Below, piece by piece: positions 21,120-30,988 of a DNA stretch of 64,000 bases; the first letter of the stretch is position 1; every line of letters begins with the position of its first letter. Made by a program: the position numbers and the translations under genes. The DNA is taken from the NCBI GenBank assembly GCA_945889625.1, contig CAMDCE010000023.1:1-64000 (forward strand), in the 5' to 3' direction. Below the pieces are notes generated by a model. That model was not told where the DNA came from. It saw only the letters and a program-made list of their open reading frames with translations, and ran no database searches. The stretch is from Asaia bogorensis (GTDB lineage Bacteria > Pseudomonadota > Alphaproteobacteria > Reyranellales > Reyranellaceae).

Positions 21120-22001
21120 ATGGCGAAAATCGCCTTCATTGGTCTTGGCAACATGGGCGGTCCGATGGCCGCCAATCTCGTAAAGGCGCAGCACCAGGTG
21201 GCGGCCTTCGACCTGTCGGGTCCTGCCGTCAGCGCCGCGGTCGAGAAGGGCGCACGGAAGGCAGCTTCGGCGGCCGAGGCGGTGAAGGATGCCGAGGTGG
21301 TGATCACCATGCTGCCGGCCGGCAAGCATGTGCGCGGCGTCTACGAGACCGACGTGCTGCCCAACGTCGCCAAAGGCGCCCTGCTGATCGACTGCTCGAC
21401 GATCGATGTCGAGAGCGCGCGGCATGTAGCAAGCCTGGCCGAGAAGTTGGGCTTCGCCATGGTCGATGCGCCGGTCTCCGGTGGCGTCGGCGGTGCGACA
21501 GCGGGCACGCTCACCTTCATGGTGGGCGGCCCCGACGCAGCCTTCGCCAAGGCCAAGCCATTCCTCCAGCAGATGGGCAAGAACATTGTTCATGCCGGCG
21601 GCGGCGGCAACGGCCAGGCTGCCAAGATCTGCAACAACATGATCCTCGGCGTTTCGATGATCGCCGTCAGCGAGGGCTTCATGCTGGCCAAGCGGCTGGG
21701 TCTCGACGCCCAGAAGCTGTTCGACGTGGCCTCGACGGCGTCGGGACAATGCTGGTCGCTTACCAACTACTGCCCGGTGCCGGGACCGGTTCCGACCTCG
21801 CCGGCCAACCGTGACTATCAGGCGGGCTTCACCGCGGCGATGATGCTGAAGGACCTGATGCTCGCCCAGCAGGCCGCCAATGCGGCGGGAGCCAGCACTC
21901 CGCTCGGCGCCGAGGCGGCCCAGCTCTTCAATCTCTACGTCAACGCCGGCAACGCGGCCAAGGACTTCTCGGGAATTATCAAGATGCTGGACGGCAAATG
22001 A
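21120..22001 (+). CDS. mmsB: 3-hydroxyisobutyrate dehydrogenase
   Basis: IAFIGLGNMGGPMAANLVKAQHQV...DAPVSGGVGGATAGTLTFMVGG; follows ACAD and HIBYL-CoA hydrolase. Confidence 0.93.
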   Translation: MAKIAFIGLGNMGGPMAANLVKAQHQVAAFDLSGPAVSAAVEKGARKAASAAEAVKDAEVVITMLPAGKHVRGVYETDVLPNVAKGALLIDCSTIDVESARHVASLAEKLGFAMVDAPVSGGVGGATAGTLTFMVGGPDAAFAKAKPFLQQMGKNIVHAGGGGNGQAAKICNNMILGVSMIAVSEGFMLAKRLGLDAQKLFDVASTASGQCWSLTNYCPVPGPVPTSPANRDYQAGFTAAMMLKDLMLAQQAANAAGASTPLGAEAAQLFNLYVNAGNAAKDFSGIIKMLDGK

Positions 22002-22687
22002 TCACGCTCTACGACCTCACCTTCGACAGGGATCTGCGCCCCAGCCCGTATTGCTGGCGCGCCAAGCTCGCGCTCAAGCACAAGGGGCTCGGCTGGCGCG
22101 ACGAGCCGATGGGCTTCAATGAGAAGCACAAGATCGCCTTCGCCCAGTCGCAGACCGTCCCGGTCATCCACGATGGTACCGCCGTGCTAAAGGACAGCTG
22201 GGCGATCGCGCTGCATCTCGACCAGGCCTATCCCGACAAGCCGCTGTTCCCCAACGATCCGGCCAAAGCCTATGCGCGCTTCGTCAACGGCTGGGCCGAC
22301 ACGTCGGTCAACCCCACGATCTTCCCCATGGTGGTCGCCGACATGGTCCAGGCCGTGCGGCCGCAGGACAAGGACTACGTTGTCGAATCGCGCAGCAAGC
22401 GCATCGGCACGACCGAGTTTGCGTCCTTCCAGAATAACGCCCGCGAGAAGGGACTGACGACCTTCCGCGCAGCACTCGAGCCGGCGCGACGCATCCTCAG
22501 GGAGCAGGCGTTCCTGTCGGGCGGGACGCCGGCCTATGCCGACTACATCCTGTTCGGGACCTTGCTGTGGCCGCGCACGATGAGTCCGACGCTGGAACTC
22601 CTGGAAAAGGACGATCCGGTCTACGCCTGGCGCGAACGCCTGCTCGACCTGTTCGACGGTATGGGACGCAAGGCGAAGGCTGCGTGA
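21998..22687 (+). CDS. Glutathione S-transferase family protein
   Basis: N-terminal thioredoxin-like SPYCWRAKLALKHKGL...QTVPVIHDGTAVLKDSWAIALHLDQAYP. Confidence 0.85.
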   Translation: MITLYDLTFDRDLRPSPYCWRAKLALKHKGLGWRDEPMGFNEKHKIAFAQSQTVPVIHDGTAVLKDSWAIALHLDQAYPDKPLFPNDPAKAYARFVNGWADTSVNPTIFPMVVADMVQAVRPQDKDYVVESRSKRIGTTEFASFQNNAREKGLTTFRAALEPARRILREQAFLSGGTPAYADYILFGTLLWPRTMSPTLELLEKDDPVYAWRERLLDLFDGMGRKAKAA

Positions 22688-22783
22688 ACGACGCCGCCGG
22701 ACCATCCCGAACGCTCGCTCGACAAATTGACCGATCTGTTTGCCGAGGCGTAAGGAGGGGGACCAAAGCACGGGAGAAGTCTG

Positions 22784-23275
22784 GTGGGCGACGCTGAGAG
22801 CAAGCCGTTCAATCCGGCGGAGCATCGCTTCGGGCCGACCCATTGGTTCGAGGATCTCGCGGTCGGCCAGAAGTTCTACATCAACTCGCGCACTCAAACG
22901 GAGTCGATGTTCGCGGCCTTCCAGCTGGCCAGCGGCGACAACCATCCGATCCACTACGACCGAGAATATTGCAAGGCACGCGGCCACCGCGACATGCTGG
23001 CCCACGGTCTGCAGGTGGCGATCCAGGGCGCCGCCGGCGCCGGCATCTTCCCGCACGTCATCGGCGATTCGCTGATCGGATTCCTCGAGCAGTCCTCGCG
23101 GTTCCTCAAGCCGGTCTATTGCGGCGACACGCTCTATCCCATGCTGGAAGTGAGCGGACTGAACCCCGGCCGCACGACCGGCGTCGTGATCATGAAGCTC
23201 ACCATTCACAACCAGTCGGGCGAACTGGTGTGCGACGGCGAACACAAGTACCTTGTGAAGAAGCGGCCTCAGTAG
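22784..23275 (+). CDS. MaoC-like dehydratase / hotdog domain protein
   Basis: HRFGPTHWFEDLAVGQKF...FQLASGDNHPIHYDREYCKARGHRDMLAHGLQV; GTG start. Confidence 0.85.
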   Translation: MGDAESKPFNPAEHRFGPTHWFEDLAVGQKFYINSRTQTESMFAAFQLASGDNHPIHYDREYCKARGHRDMLAHGLQVAIQGAAGAGIFPHVIGDSLIGFLEQSSRFLKPVYCGDTLYPMLEVSGLNPGRTTGVVIMKLTIHNQSGELVCDGEHKYLVKKRPQ

Positions 23276-23293
23276 AATTCAAAGGAAACGACC

Positions 23294-23578
23294 ATGATCG
23301 GCCTCATTGCCAAACTGACCATCAAGCCGGGCACCAATGCCGATTTCGAGGCGACCATGAAGGCGCTGCAGGCCAAGGTTCGCGCCGATGAGCCCGGCAA
23401 CAAGCTCTATGCCCTGCACAAGACGGCCGACGCTAATGTTTATGTCATGTTGGAGCGCTATGACGACGATGCGGCACTGGCGGCCCATCGGGCGGCGCCG
23501 CACTTCAAGGAGCTGGGGCGCAAGCTCGGCGACTACCTCGCCGGCCGTCCCGACGTCCAAGTGATGCAGGAAGTCTGA
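23294..23578 (+). CDS. Antibiotic biosynthesis monooxygenase (ABM) domain protein
   Basis: 94 aa; LIAKLTIKPGTNADFEATMKALQAKVRADEPGNKLYALHKT...HRAAPHFKELGRKL. Confidence 0.85.
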   Translation: MIGLIAKLTIKPGTNADFEATMKALQAKVRADEPGNKLYALHKTADANVYVMLERYDDDAALAAHRAAPHFKELGRKLGDYLAGRPDVQVMQEV

Positions 23579-23588
23579 CTGAGGGATC

Positions 23589-24656
23589 ATGGACGGCATC
23601 GTTCATCGCCATACCAAGCCGGGCACCGCGCCGGGTACGCTGGCCGGCCGCGCGCCGGTGCCGGACGAGGCGCTCGACTTCACCTTGGTCGAGTACACGC
23701 CGGAGGACGTCCAGGTTCTGCACGGCGTCGAAGTCGACGAGTGCCGCTTTCATCTCGGCACGCCGGGCCGCACCTGGATCGACGTGTCGGGTCGGCCCAG
23801 CTCGGACATGCTGCGCGACCTCGGCATGGCCTTCAACCTGCATCCGCTGGCGCTCGAGGACGTGTTCCACGCCCACCAGAGGAGCAAGCTCGATCTCTAT
23901 GAGGGTCAGGGCTTCATCGTGCTGAACGATCCGGCCTACGAGGACTGCGAGCTGCATCCGCGCCAGGTCAGCATCTTCTTCGGCGAGAACTACGTGATCT
24001 CGTTTCACGACCACAAGATGGACATCTTCAAGCCGGTGCGTGATCGCGTGCAGACCGCGGGCTCCAGGCTGCGCAGCTTCGGCATCGACTATCTCGTCTA
24101 TGCACTGATCGATCTCGTGGTCGACCGCAAGTTCCCGCTGATCGAGGCGCTTTCGAGCCATCTCGAGGAGCTCGAGGACGAGGCGCTCGGCCATCCCACC
24201 GAGGAGACTTTGAACCACATCCACCAGGCGCGCCGCGCGCTGGTGGCGTTCCATCGCATCGAATGGGCCGAGCGAGAGACAGTACTGGCGGTGATGCGGC
24301 CGGAAGTGCCTTTCATCATGCCCGAGACGCGCACCTACCTGCGCGACTGCTTCGACCATGCGGTGGCCGTGCTCGATCTGGTCGAGAGCTACCGAGAAAT
24401 GACGAACGGCCTGATGGAAGTCTATCTCATGCACTCGTCCAACCGCATGGCCGAGGTCATGAAGACGATGGCCATCATCACCGTCTTCTTCATGCCGCTC
24501 AGCTTTCTGGCCGGCATCTACGGCATGAATTTCGACCGCGGCGAAGGCAACATGCCTGAACTCGGCTGGAAGTACGGCTACCAGTTCTTCTGGTTCCTGG
24601 TCGCGTGCGTCGTCGGTGGCCTGCTGTTCTGGCTGAAACGCAAGCGCTGGATCTGA
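23589..24656 (+). CDS. CorA-family magnesium/cobalt transporter
   Basis: C-terminal TM with YGMNFD...MPELGWKYGYQFFW signature and KTMAIITVFFMPLSFLAGIYGMNF. Confidence 0.95.
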   Translation: MDGIVHRHTKPGTAPGTLAGRAPVPDEALDFTLVEYTPEDVQVLHGVEVDECRFHLGTPGRTWIDVSGRPSSDMLRDLGMAFNLHPLALEDVFHAHQRSKLDLYEGQGFIVLNDPAYEDCELHPRQVSIFFGENYVISFHDHKMDIFKPVRDRVQTAGSRLRSFGIDYLVYALIDLVVDRKFPLIEALSSHLEELEDEALGHPTEETLNHIHQARRALVAFHRIEWAERETVLAVMRPEVPFIMPETRTYLRDCFDHAVAVLDLVESYREMTNGLMEVYLMHSSNRMAEVMKTMAIITVFFMPLSFLAGIYGMNFDRGEGNMPELGWKYGYQFFWFLVACVVGGLLFWLKRKRWI

Positions 24657-24663
24657 TCCGGCC

Positions 24664-25677
24664 GTGAGCACCTACCGGATCTTCGGCTCGGAGCTGTCGC
24701 CTTACTCTGTCAAGGTCCGCTCCTACTTCCGCTACAAGAATATTGCCCATGAATGGGTGGTGCGTTCGCCGGCCAATCCGACTAACCAGGCCGAGTTCCA
24801 GAAATACGCCAAGTTGCAACTGGTGCCGCTGGTCGTGACGCCGCCCAATGAAAAGGGCGAATGCGAAGGCATTCAGGATTCGACGCCGATCATCGAGCGA
24901 TTCGAGAAAGCCTCTGCCGTACTCGCGCCGGACGATCCCGTGCTCGGCTTTCTCTCTGCCTTGCTGGAAGAGTACGGCGACGAATGGGGCAACAAGTGGA
25001 TGTTCCACTATCGCTGGAACTATCCGGCCGATTGCTGGGCGACTGCCGAGCGGATCGCGCTGCAGATGGCGGGCGCCCAGGGACCGCTCGCGGTGGCCCA
25101 GGCGCGCTCCGCTGTGGCCGAGCGCATGAGCGGCCGGCTGGGTTTCGTCGGCTCCAACCCCGGCACGAGGCCGCTGATCGAGGCGTCGTTCAAGCGCGCG
25201 CTGGAAATCCTGAACGCACATCTCGGCACGCGCCCCTATCTGCTGGGCGGCCGCCCGGGGCTGGCCGACTTCGGCCTGTGGGGTCAGTTCTATGAGGCTG
25301 CCACCGATCCGACCGCGGGCGCACTGATGCGGGCGTCCTCGCCCAACGTCATGGCCTGGGTGCAGCGCATGGTCTCGCCAAAGGCCGAAGGTCCGTTTGA
25401 GGCATGGGCTACTCTGTCGGCGGGTTTGATGCCGCTGCTGAGCGAAGAGGTCGGCGCGCGGTTCCTGCCCTGGTCGGCGGCCAACGCGGCGGCGATCGAG
25501 AAGGGCAACAAGAGTTTCGAGGTCAAGCTCGCGGGTGCCGCCTGGTCGCAGGAGCCGCAGAAGTACCATGCGCGGTCACTGGCCGAGATCCGCCGCAAAT
25601 ATGCCGCCGCCAAGGGCGTAGCCGGTCTCGATGACATCCTGGCCAAGACCGACGCCTTGCACTGGCTGGGCGCCTGA
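24664..25677 (+). CDS. Glutathione S-transferase family protein (long)
   Basis: 337 aa; GTG start; FGSELSPYSVKVRSYFRYKNIAHEWVVRS...DSTPIIERFE. Confidence 0.8.
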   Translation: MSTYRIFGSELSPYSVKVRSYFRYKNIAHEWVVRSPANPTNQAEFQKYAKLQLVPLVVTPPNEKGECEGIQDSTPIIERFEKASAVLAPDDPVLGFLSALLEEYGDEWGNKWMFHYRWNYPADCWATAERIALQMAGAQGPLAVAQARSAVAERMSGRLGFVGSNPGTRPLIEASFKRALEILNAHLGTRPYLLGGRPGLADFGLWGQFYEAATDPTAGALMRASSPNVMAWVQRMVSPKAEGPFEAWATLSAGLMPLLSEEVGARFLPWSAANAAAIEKGNKSFEVKLAGAAWSQEPQKYHARSLAEIRRKYAAAKGVAGLDDILAKTDALHWLGA

Positions 25678-25680
25678 TCG

Positions 25681-26547
25681 TTAGCGCGCCGGCTCGTAGC
25701 GCGGGCGCGGTTTCGACTGCAACAGGGCCGCGAGATTCCAGGCGTCCTGCCGGCTGAGCTGCGGGTGCGCGGGATCGACGCCGCGCGGCATGTTGTGCCT
25801 GATGAAGCCGACGGCGTGTTCGAAACGATCCATCCCGGCGCCGTCGTTGAAACTGTCCGGGCCCCATAGCGGCGGGAAGTCGTAGCCGAGCGTGCTGGTG
25901 GCCGAACCTCGCAGGCGGCCCAGCCCATCAGGTTGGTGGCAGACGGCGCAGACGCGGCCGAAGACTTCGGCGCCGCGGACGGCGCTCGCCTCTTGCGGCG
26001 CTGCCGGCGCGGGCTCGCTCTTGATGGGCTCGGGTCCACCGATGAAGCGCATGTAGGCGAGGCTAGCAACCATCTCGCGCGAGTCGCCGGGCAGCTTCCG
26101 GCCGTTCATCGACCGGGTCATGCATTCGTCGAGGCGTTCGTCGAGCGATATCGTCCGGCCGCTGCGCGCCGAGAATTTCGGATAGGTCTTGAACACGCCG
26201 ACCAGCGGCAGGCCCGAGCGTTTGGTGCCGCCATCGAGATGGCAGTTCTGGCAGGAGAGGTTGTTGCCGGCGAAGCGCTTGGCCGGATCGGAAACTTGGG
26301 GGCCGATGGCGGCGAAGGTCCGCGACACCAGCTTGTAGCCCTCGGCGATCAACTCGCCGTCCGACATCACCGGCGTGATGAAGCCGGGACCGTTGGCGCT
26401 GTAGTCGGGCCAAGACGAGGGCGGCGCCGTCGGTCCGGCCGGCGCGAAGACAGTCGACGTCGAGATGGGCCGGTGGAGTACAAGCATTATCACGCCGATC
26501 GCGGCACATACCGCAAGAAAGCCGGCGGCGAATATCTTGAGGTTCAT
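25681..26547 (-). CDS. Diheme cytochrome c, TsdA (thiosulfate dehydrogenase)-like
   Basis: Two CxxCH motifs (CQNCH, CAVCH); NLSCQNCHLDGGTKRSGLPLVGVFKTYP...CMTRSMNGRKLP pattern. Confidence 0.75.
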   Translation of the reverse strand: MNLKIFAAGFLAVCAAIGVIMLVLHRPISTSTVFAPAGPTAPPSSWPDYSANGPGFITPVMSDGELIAEGYKLVSRTFAAIGPQVSDPAKRFAGNNLSCQNCHLDGGTKRSGLPLVGVFKTYPKFSARSGRTISLDERLDECMTRSMNGRKLPGDSREMVASLAYMRFIGGPEPIKSEPAPAAPQEASAVRGAEVFGRVCAVCHQPDGLGRLRGSATSTLGYDFPPLWGPDSFNDGAGMDRFEHAVGFIRHNMPRGVDPAHPQLSRQDAWNLAALLQSKPRPRYEPAR

Positions 26548-27290
26548 TGCAAGGACGACGCGATCAGGATTACACCCGAGAGGGCGAGCAGCGCCAGTAC
26601 CAGCTTACGAAACTGCACCTCATCGACGCGACCATAGAGCATCAGGCCCAGACGCGCACCGACGAGCGTCGTCGGGAACGCAATCACGGCCCAAACCAGA
26701 AAAGTGCGGTCGAGCAAGCCGGCGACTGCCGCCGAGAGCAACGCCGCGCCGAGGATCGCCATGTTGTAGGGTTGATTGAGGCCACGTTGCTCGGCCATGC
26801 CCCAGCCCCGCAGCTGCACCCACATGATCGGTACGGGCCCGCTGAGACTTGCCATGCCGCCCAGCACGCCGCCGATGAAACCTACCGCGCCGTCGGCGAC
26901 CCGGCCGCCGGCCGCCACGACCGGCGGCCTGCGCACGAAATACATCCAGACGCAGTAGACGAGCAGCAAGGCGCCAACGCCGATCTTCAGCGGCTGGACG
27001 CGGACATGCTCGAGCAGGACGGTGCCGATCGGCACGCCGACCAGGCCGGCGGCGAGGAATGGCCACAGGCGCGGCCAGCGCACGCCGCGCCAGATATGAC
27101 GCAGGGCCTGCACGTGGCCGCCGACGGCGCAGAGTGCCACCAGCGGCGCGGCGGTGAGCGGCGACATGGCGTGCAGCCAGAAGCCGAGGGCCGCCAGCGC
27201 ATAGGCAGTGCCGGTAAGGCCGTTGACGAATCCCGCCGCGAGTGCGCCGGCGACGACAAGGACGATGTCGCCGGTCGGCGGCAGGTCCAC
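26544..27290 (-). CDS. TauE/SafE family sulfite exporter-like permease
   Basis: 248 aa multi-TM; GFVNGLTGTAYALAALGFW...GFIGGVLGGMASLSGPVPIMWVQLRG; 4-bp overlap with the cytochrome c gene. Confidence 0.85.
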   Translation of the reverse strand: MDLPPTGDIVLVVAGALAAGFVNGLTGTAYALAALGFWLHAMSPLTAAPLVALCAVGGHVQALRHIWRGVRWPRLWPFLAAGLVGVPIGTVLLEHVRVQPLKIGVGALLLVYCVWMYFVRRPPVVAAGGRVADGAVGFIGGVLGGMASLSGPVPIMWVQLRGWGMAEQRGLNQPYNMAILGAALLSAAVAGLLDRTFLVWAVIAFPTTLVGARLGLMLYGRVDEVQFRKLVLALLALSGVILIASSLQ

Positions 27291-27294
27291 GCGC

Positions 27295-28530
27295 CTAGGC
27301 TCCGGAGGAGAAGGCCTGGATGCCGGTGATGGCGCGGCCGAGGATCAGGGCATGCACGTCGTGCGTGCCCTCGTAGGTGTTCACCGCCTCGAGGTTCATG
27401 GCGTGGCGGATCACGTGATATTCGTCCGACACGCCGTTGCCGCCGTGCATGTCGCGGGCGACGCGGGCGATGTCGAGCGCCTTGCCGCAGTTGTTGCGCT
27501 TGATCAGCGAGATCATTTCCGGCTGGGCATGGCCCTGGTCCTTGAGACGGCCGACGCGCAGGCAGGCCTGGAGGCCCAGCGCAATCTCGGTCTGCATGTC
27601 GGCCAGCTTCTTCTGGATGAGCTGGTTGGCGGCCAGCGGCCGGCCGAATTGCTTGCGGTCCATCGTGTAGTTGCGCGCCTGCTTCCAGCAGAATTCGGCG
27701 GCGCCCATGGCGCCCCAGGCGATGCCGTAGCGGGCGTTGTTGAGGCAGCCGAACGGGCCGCCCAGGCCCGAGACGTTGGGCAGCATGTTCTCGGTCGGCA
27801 CCATGACCTCGTCGAGCATGATGGCGCCGGTCACCGAGGCGCGCAGGCTGAACTTGCCCTCGATCTTGGGCGTGGCGATGCCCTTCCATCCGCGCTCCAG
27901 GATGAAGCCGCGGATCGCGCCGCCGTCGAGCTTGGCCCAGATCACCAGCACGTCGGCGATCGGCGAATTGGTGATCCACATCTTGGAGCCCGAGAGCCTG
28001 TAGCCGCCGGGCACCGTGACCGCGCGGGTCAACATGCCGCCGGGATCGGAGCCGTGGTCGGGCTCGGTGAGGCCAAAGCAGCCGACCCATTCACCGGTCG
28101 CGAGCTTGGGCAGATACTTCATGCGCTGCTCTTCGGTGCCGTAGGCGTAGATCGGATGCATGACCAGCGAGGACTGGACGCTCATCGCCGAGCGGTAGCC
28201 CGAATCGACGCGCTCGACCTCACGGGCGACCAAGCCGTAGGTCGTGTAGTTGGCGGCGGCGCAGCCGTACTTCTCGGGCAGGGTCGAGCCGAGCAGGCCG
28301 AGGGCTCCCATCTCGTTCATGATCTCTCGGTGGAACTTCTCGTGCCGGTTGGCTTCCAGCACGCGCGGCATCAGCTTGTCCTGGCAGTAGTCGCGCGCGG
28401 CGTCGCGGATCGCGATCTCCTCCTCGGTGAGCTGGTCGTCGAGAAAGAACGGATCCTCCCAGTCGAACGGCTTGGCGTCGGCGGCGATGCCCTTGGCGGC
28501 GCTTTTGATCGGGGTGGCGGCGATGGCCAT
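27295..28530 (-). CDS. gcdH: Acyl-CoA dehydrogenase, glutaryl-CoA dehydrogenase-like
   Basis: [35 protein letters not shown]...[21 protein letters not shown]...[22 protein letters not shown]. Confidence 0.92.
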   Translation of the reverse strand: MAIAATPIKSAAKGIAADAKPFDWEDPFFLDDQLTEEEIAIRDAARDYCQDKLMPRVLEANRHEKFHREIMNEMGALGLLGSTLPEKYGCAAANYTTYGLVAREVERVDSGYRSAMSVQSSLVMHPIYAYGTEEQRMKYLPKLATGEWVGCFGLTEPDHGSDPGGMLTRAVTVPGGYRLSGSKMWITNSPIADVLVIWAKLDGGAIRGFILERGWKGIATPKIEGKFSLRASVTGAIMLDEVMVPTENMLPNVSGLGGPFGCLNNARYGIAWGAMGAAEFCWKQARNYTMDRKQFGRPLAANQLIQKKLADMQTEIALGLQACLRVGRLKDQGHAQPEMISLIKRNNCGKALDIARVARDMHGGNGVSDEYHVIRHAMNLEAVNTYEGTHDVHALILGRAITGIQAFSSGA

Positions 28531-28680
28531 GTTCTCTCCTGGCGTTGTCCGCCGGGTCTTATCAGCCGGCACCGGCCTCGCCAACCCGGGCCAAGGGCAT
28601 GGAAAGCCCCTTGTTCCCACTGGCGGCGCAGCGGGAGCGGGCGCATCCTTGGGCAGGCAAACGAACTCGGGGGGATCATC

Positions 28681-29124
28681 GTGAACAACACTGCTATGCG
28701 CATCGTCGTCGCCGGCTTTCTGGCCGGCGCCATCGGCGTCCTCGTTTTTCATCAGGTGGGCTTCTGGCTCGCCACCCAGCTCAAGCTCTCCACCGCGACC
28801 TTCTACAACATGCGCGGCGTTCCGCCGTGGGGCGTGCCGACCATCGTCTCGCAGGCCTTCTGGGGCGGGCTGTGGGGGATCGCCGCGGCGTTCGTCGTGC
28901 CGCGCCTGCCCGGCGTGCTGGGCGGCGTGCTCGGCTGGGTGCTGTTCGCCGGCGTCGTCGTCATGGCGGCCAACTGGTTTATCGTGCTGCCGATCAAGGG
29001 CCTGCCCGTCGGCGGTGGCTGGCGCATGCCGGGTACGGTGGTCGTGCCGATCGTCTATGCCTTCTGGGGGCTCGGCATGTGGGTGGTCTACAACCTCGTG
29101 CGCCGCACGATGAAATGGGCGTGA
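28681..29124 (+). CDS. Hypothetical 4-TM membrane protein
   Basis: 147 aa hydrophobic ORF, GTG start. Confidence 0.7.
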   Translation: MNNTAMRIVVAGFLAGAIGVLVFHQVGFWLATQLKLSTATFYNMRGVPPWGVPTIVSQAFWGGLWGIAAAFVVPRLPGVLGGVLGWVLFAGVVVMAANWFIVLPIKGLPVGGGWRMPGTVVVPIVYAFWGLGMWVVYNLVRRTMKWA

Positions 29125-29131
29125 TCGCGCC

Positions 29132-29968
29132 ATGCTGATCGCTGACGCCCAGGTTCATATCTGGGCGGCCAGCACGCCCGAGCGGCCGTGGCCGGCGCGG
29201 CACCCGCCGCACCGCGAGCCGCTCGACAAGCATGAGCTGCTGGCCGAGATGACCAAGGCGGGCGTCGATCGCGTGGTGATCGTGCCGCCGTCCTGGGAGG
29301 GAGATCGCAACGATATCGCCAACGATGCGGCCCTTAGCCATCCCGACCGCTTCGCCACCATGGGCCGCTTCGACCCCGATGCGCCCGGCGCGCGCGAGGC
29401 GATCAAGGGCTGGAAGAAGCAGCCCGGCATGCTCGGCGTGCGCTTCACCTTCCATACCGACGTGCTACGCCAGCCGCTGATCGACGGCCGGTACGACTGG
29501 GTGTGGGGCGAAATGGAGAAGGGCGGCATTCCGGCGATGGTGCTGTTCCACCACGAGTACATGCACCTCGCCGACAGGCTGGCCGAGCGCTACCCCGGCC
29601 TGCGCCTGGTGCTCGATCACCTTGGGCTGAAGAGCGGCAAGGATGTCAGCGAGGCCACCAACTTCGCCACCCTCGACAAGGCGCTGGCGCTCGCCAAGCG
29701 GCCCAACGTGGCGGCCAAGGTCTCGGCCATGCCGTGCTACGCCGACGACAAGACCTATCCCTTCAAGTCGGTACATCGGCACATCAAGCGCGTGTTCGAC
29801 GCTTTTGGGCCCAAGCGGACCTTCTGGGGCACCGACTGGTCGCGGCTGCCCTGCAGCTACCGCCAGGGCGTGACCATGTTCACCGAGGAGATGCAGTGGC
29901 TGAAAGGCCAGGACCTCGAATGGGTGATGGGCCGCGGCATCTGCGAATGGATCGGCTGGAAGGCCTGA
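29132..29968 (+). CDS. Amidohydrolase family protein (amidohydrolase_2)
   Basis: [11 protein letters not shown]...[16 protein letters not shown]-like...LVLDHLGL...[15 protein letters not shown]. Confidence 0.88.
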   Translation: MLIADAQVHIWAASTPERPWPARHPPHREPLDKHELLAEMTKAGVDRVVIVPPSWEGDRNDIANDAALSHPDRFATMGRFDPDAPGAREAIKGWKKQPGMLGVRFTFHTDVLRQPLIDGRYDWVWGEMEKGGIPAMVLFHHEYMHLADRLAERYPGLRLVLDHLGLKSGKDVSEATNFATLDKALALAKRPNVAAKVSAMPCYADDKTYPFKSVHRHIKRVFDAFGPKRTFWGTDWSRLPCSYRQGVTMFTEEMQWLKGQDLEWVMGRGICEWIGWKA

Positions 29969-30016
29969 GAGCGGGAGCCGATTCTCGCCTTTCCGCTCCA
30001 CTCCCTCAGTGGTGTC

Positions 30017-30988
30017 CTAGAGCTTGCGCATCACCATCTGCGAGCCGCCGCCCCAGATTGGCAGATAGCTCATCTTGTAGCCGGCACCGCCGGTGACGAT
30101 GGGATGGATCGCCTCGGGCGACTTGGCAACGCCCTGGCCTTGGTCGAACACGTAGCGTTGCACACGGCCGATATCCCAGCCGTCGTGACGCACGATTTTC
30201 TGCGCCATTTCGAGCGGCAAGAGGAAGACCTGCTCGCCGCGCTCGTTCTTGCGGCTGATCCCCGACATGACGATGGCGGCACGCATGCCGGCGACAATGG
30301 GCGACAGGATCGCCTCCGGCGTCGCGCCCTCGCCGTCGCCCGGCAGGACCTCGGCGGTGCCGGAGATGCCCATCACCGTGATCGCGCTCACGTCGTCGCC
30401 CAGACCATGGCGCGCCGTCAGGGTGGGGAAGGGCCCGTCGTTCCTCTCGGCGAAGCAGAGGGTGTATTTGCCGGGCTGGCCCATGGTCGCCATGTCGCCG
30501 GTATCGGAGCGCGCACCGCCGATGTTGCGGATGCAGAGCTGCAGCGCCCGGCCGATCGATGCATTGGCGCGGCTGCCGGGGCCGAGGCAGTTGGTTCCCG
30601 CATTGACCTCGAGCTTGCGGGCAATAGGCCCGTGCACACAGAGTGCCACGCAGGCGGTGCCGGTCGTGGTGGCAATGCCCAGCAGGTTGAAATCGGCTTC
30701 CAGCGTGGCCTCGGCAGCCGCCAGCACGACCGGTAGCTCGGCCGGGCGGGCGCCGGCGATCACGCATTGATAGGCGATGGACTCAGGGGTGATGTCGCCG
30801 AACATCGGCGCCATCATGCCGTGTGATCTCATGCGGTCGGAAATTCCGGCGACCATCGCCTCGAGGCGGCGCCGTGTCGGCGGCACCAGCGGCAGGCCGT
30901 CCGACAGCTCGGAGTCGGTCAGGATCTGTTGGGCGCTCTCCCAACCAGTCGTCTCCTCGACGACCGGCCAGCCGCACCACTCGGTCAT
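30017..30988 (-). CDS. Unrecognised-family protein, paralog of 30985-32022; UGSC-operon member
   Basis: 323 aa; NAGTNCLGPGSRANASIGRALQLCIRNIGGA...GKYTLCFAERNDGPFPTLTARHG parallels the upstream gene. Confidence 0.8.
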   Translation of the reverse strand: MTEWCGWPVVEETTGWESAQQILTDSELSDGLPLVPPTRRRLEAMVAGISDRMRSHGMMAPMFGDITPESIAYQCVIAGARPAELPVVLAAAEATLEADFNLLGIATTTGTACVALCVHGPIARKLEVNAGTNCLGPGSRANASIGRALQLCIRNIGGARSDTGDMATMGQPGKYTLCFAERNDGPFPTLTARHGLGDDVSAITVMGISGTAEVLPGDGEGATPEAILSPIVAGMRAAIVMSGISRKNERGEQVFLLPLEMAQKIVRHDGWDIGRVQRYVFDQGQGVAKSPEAIHPIVTGGAGYKMSYLPIWGGGSQMVMRKL

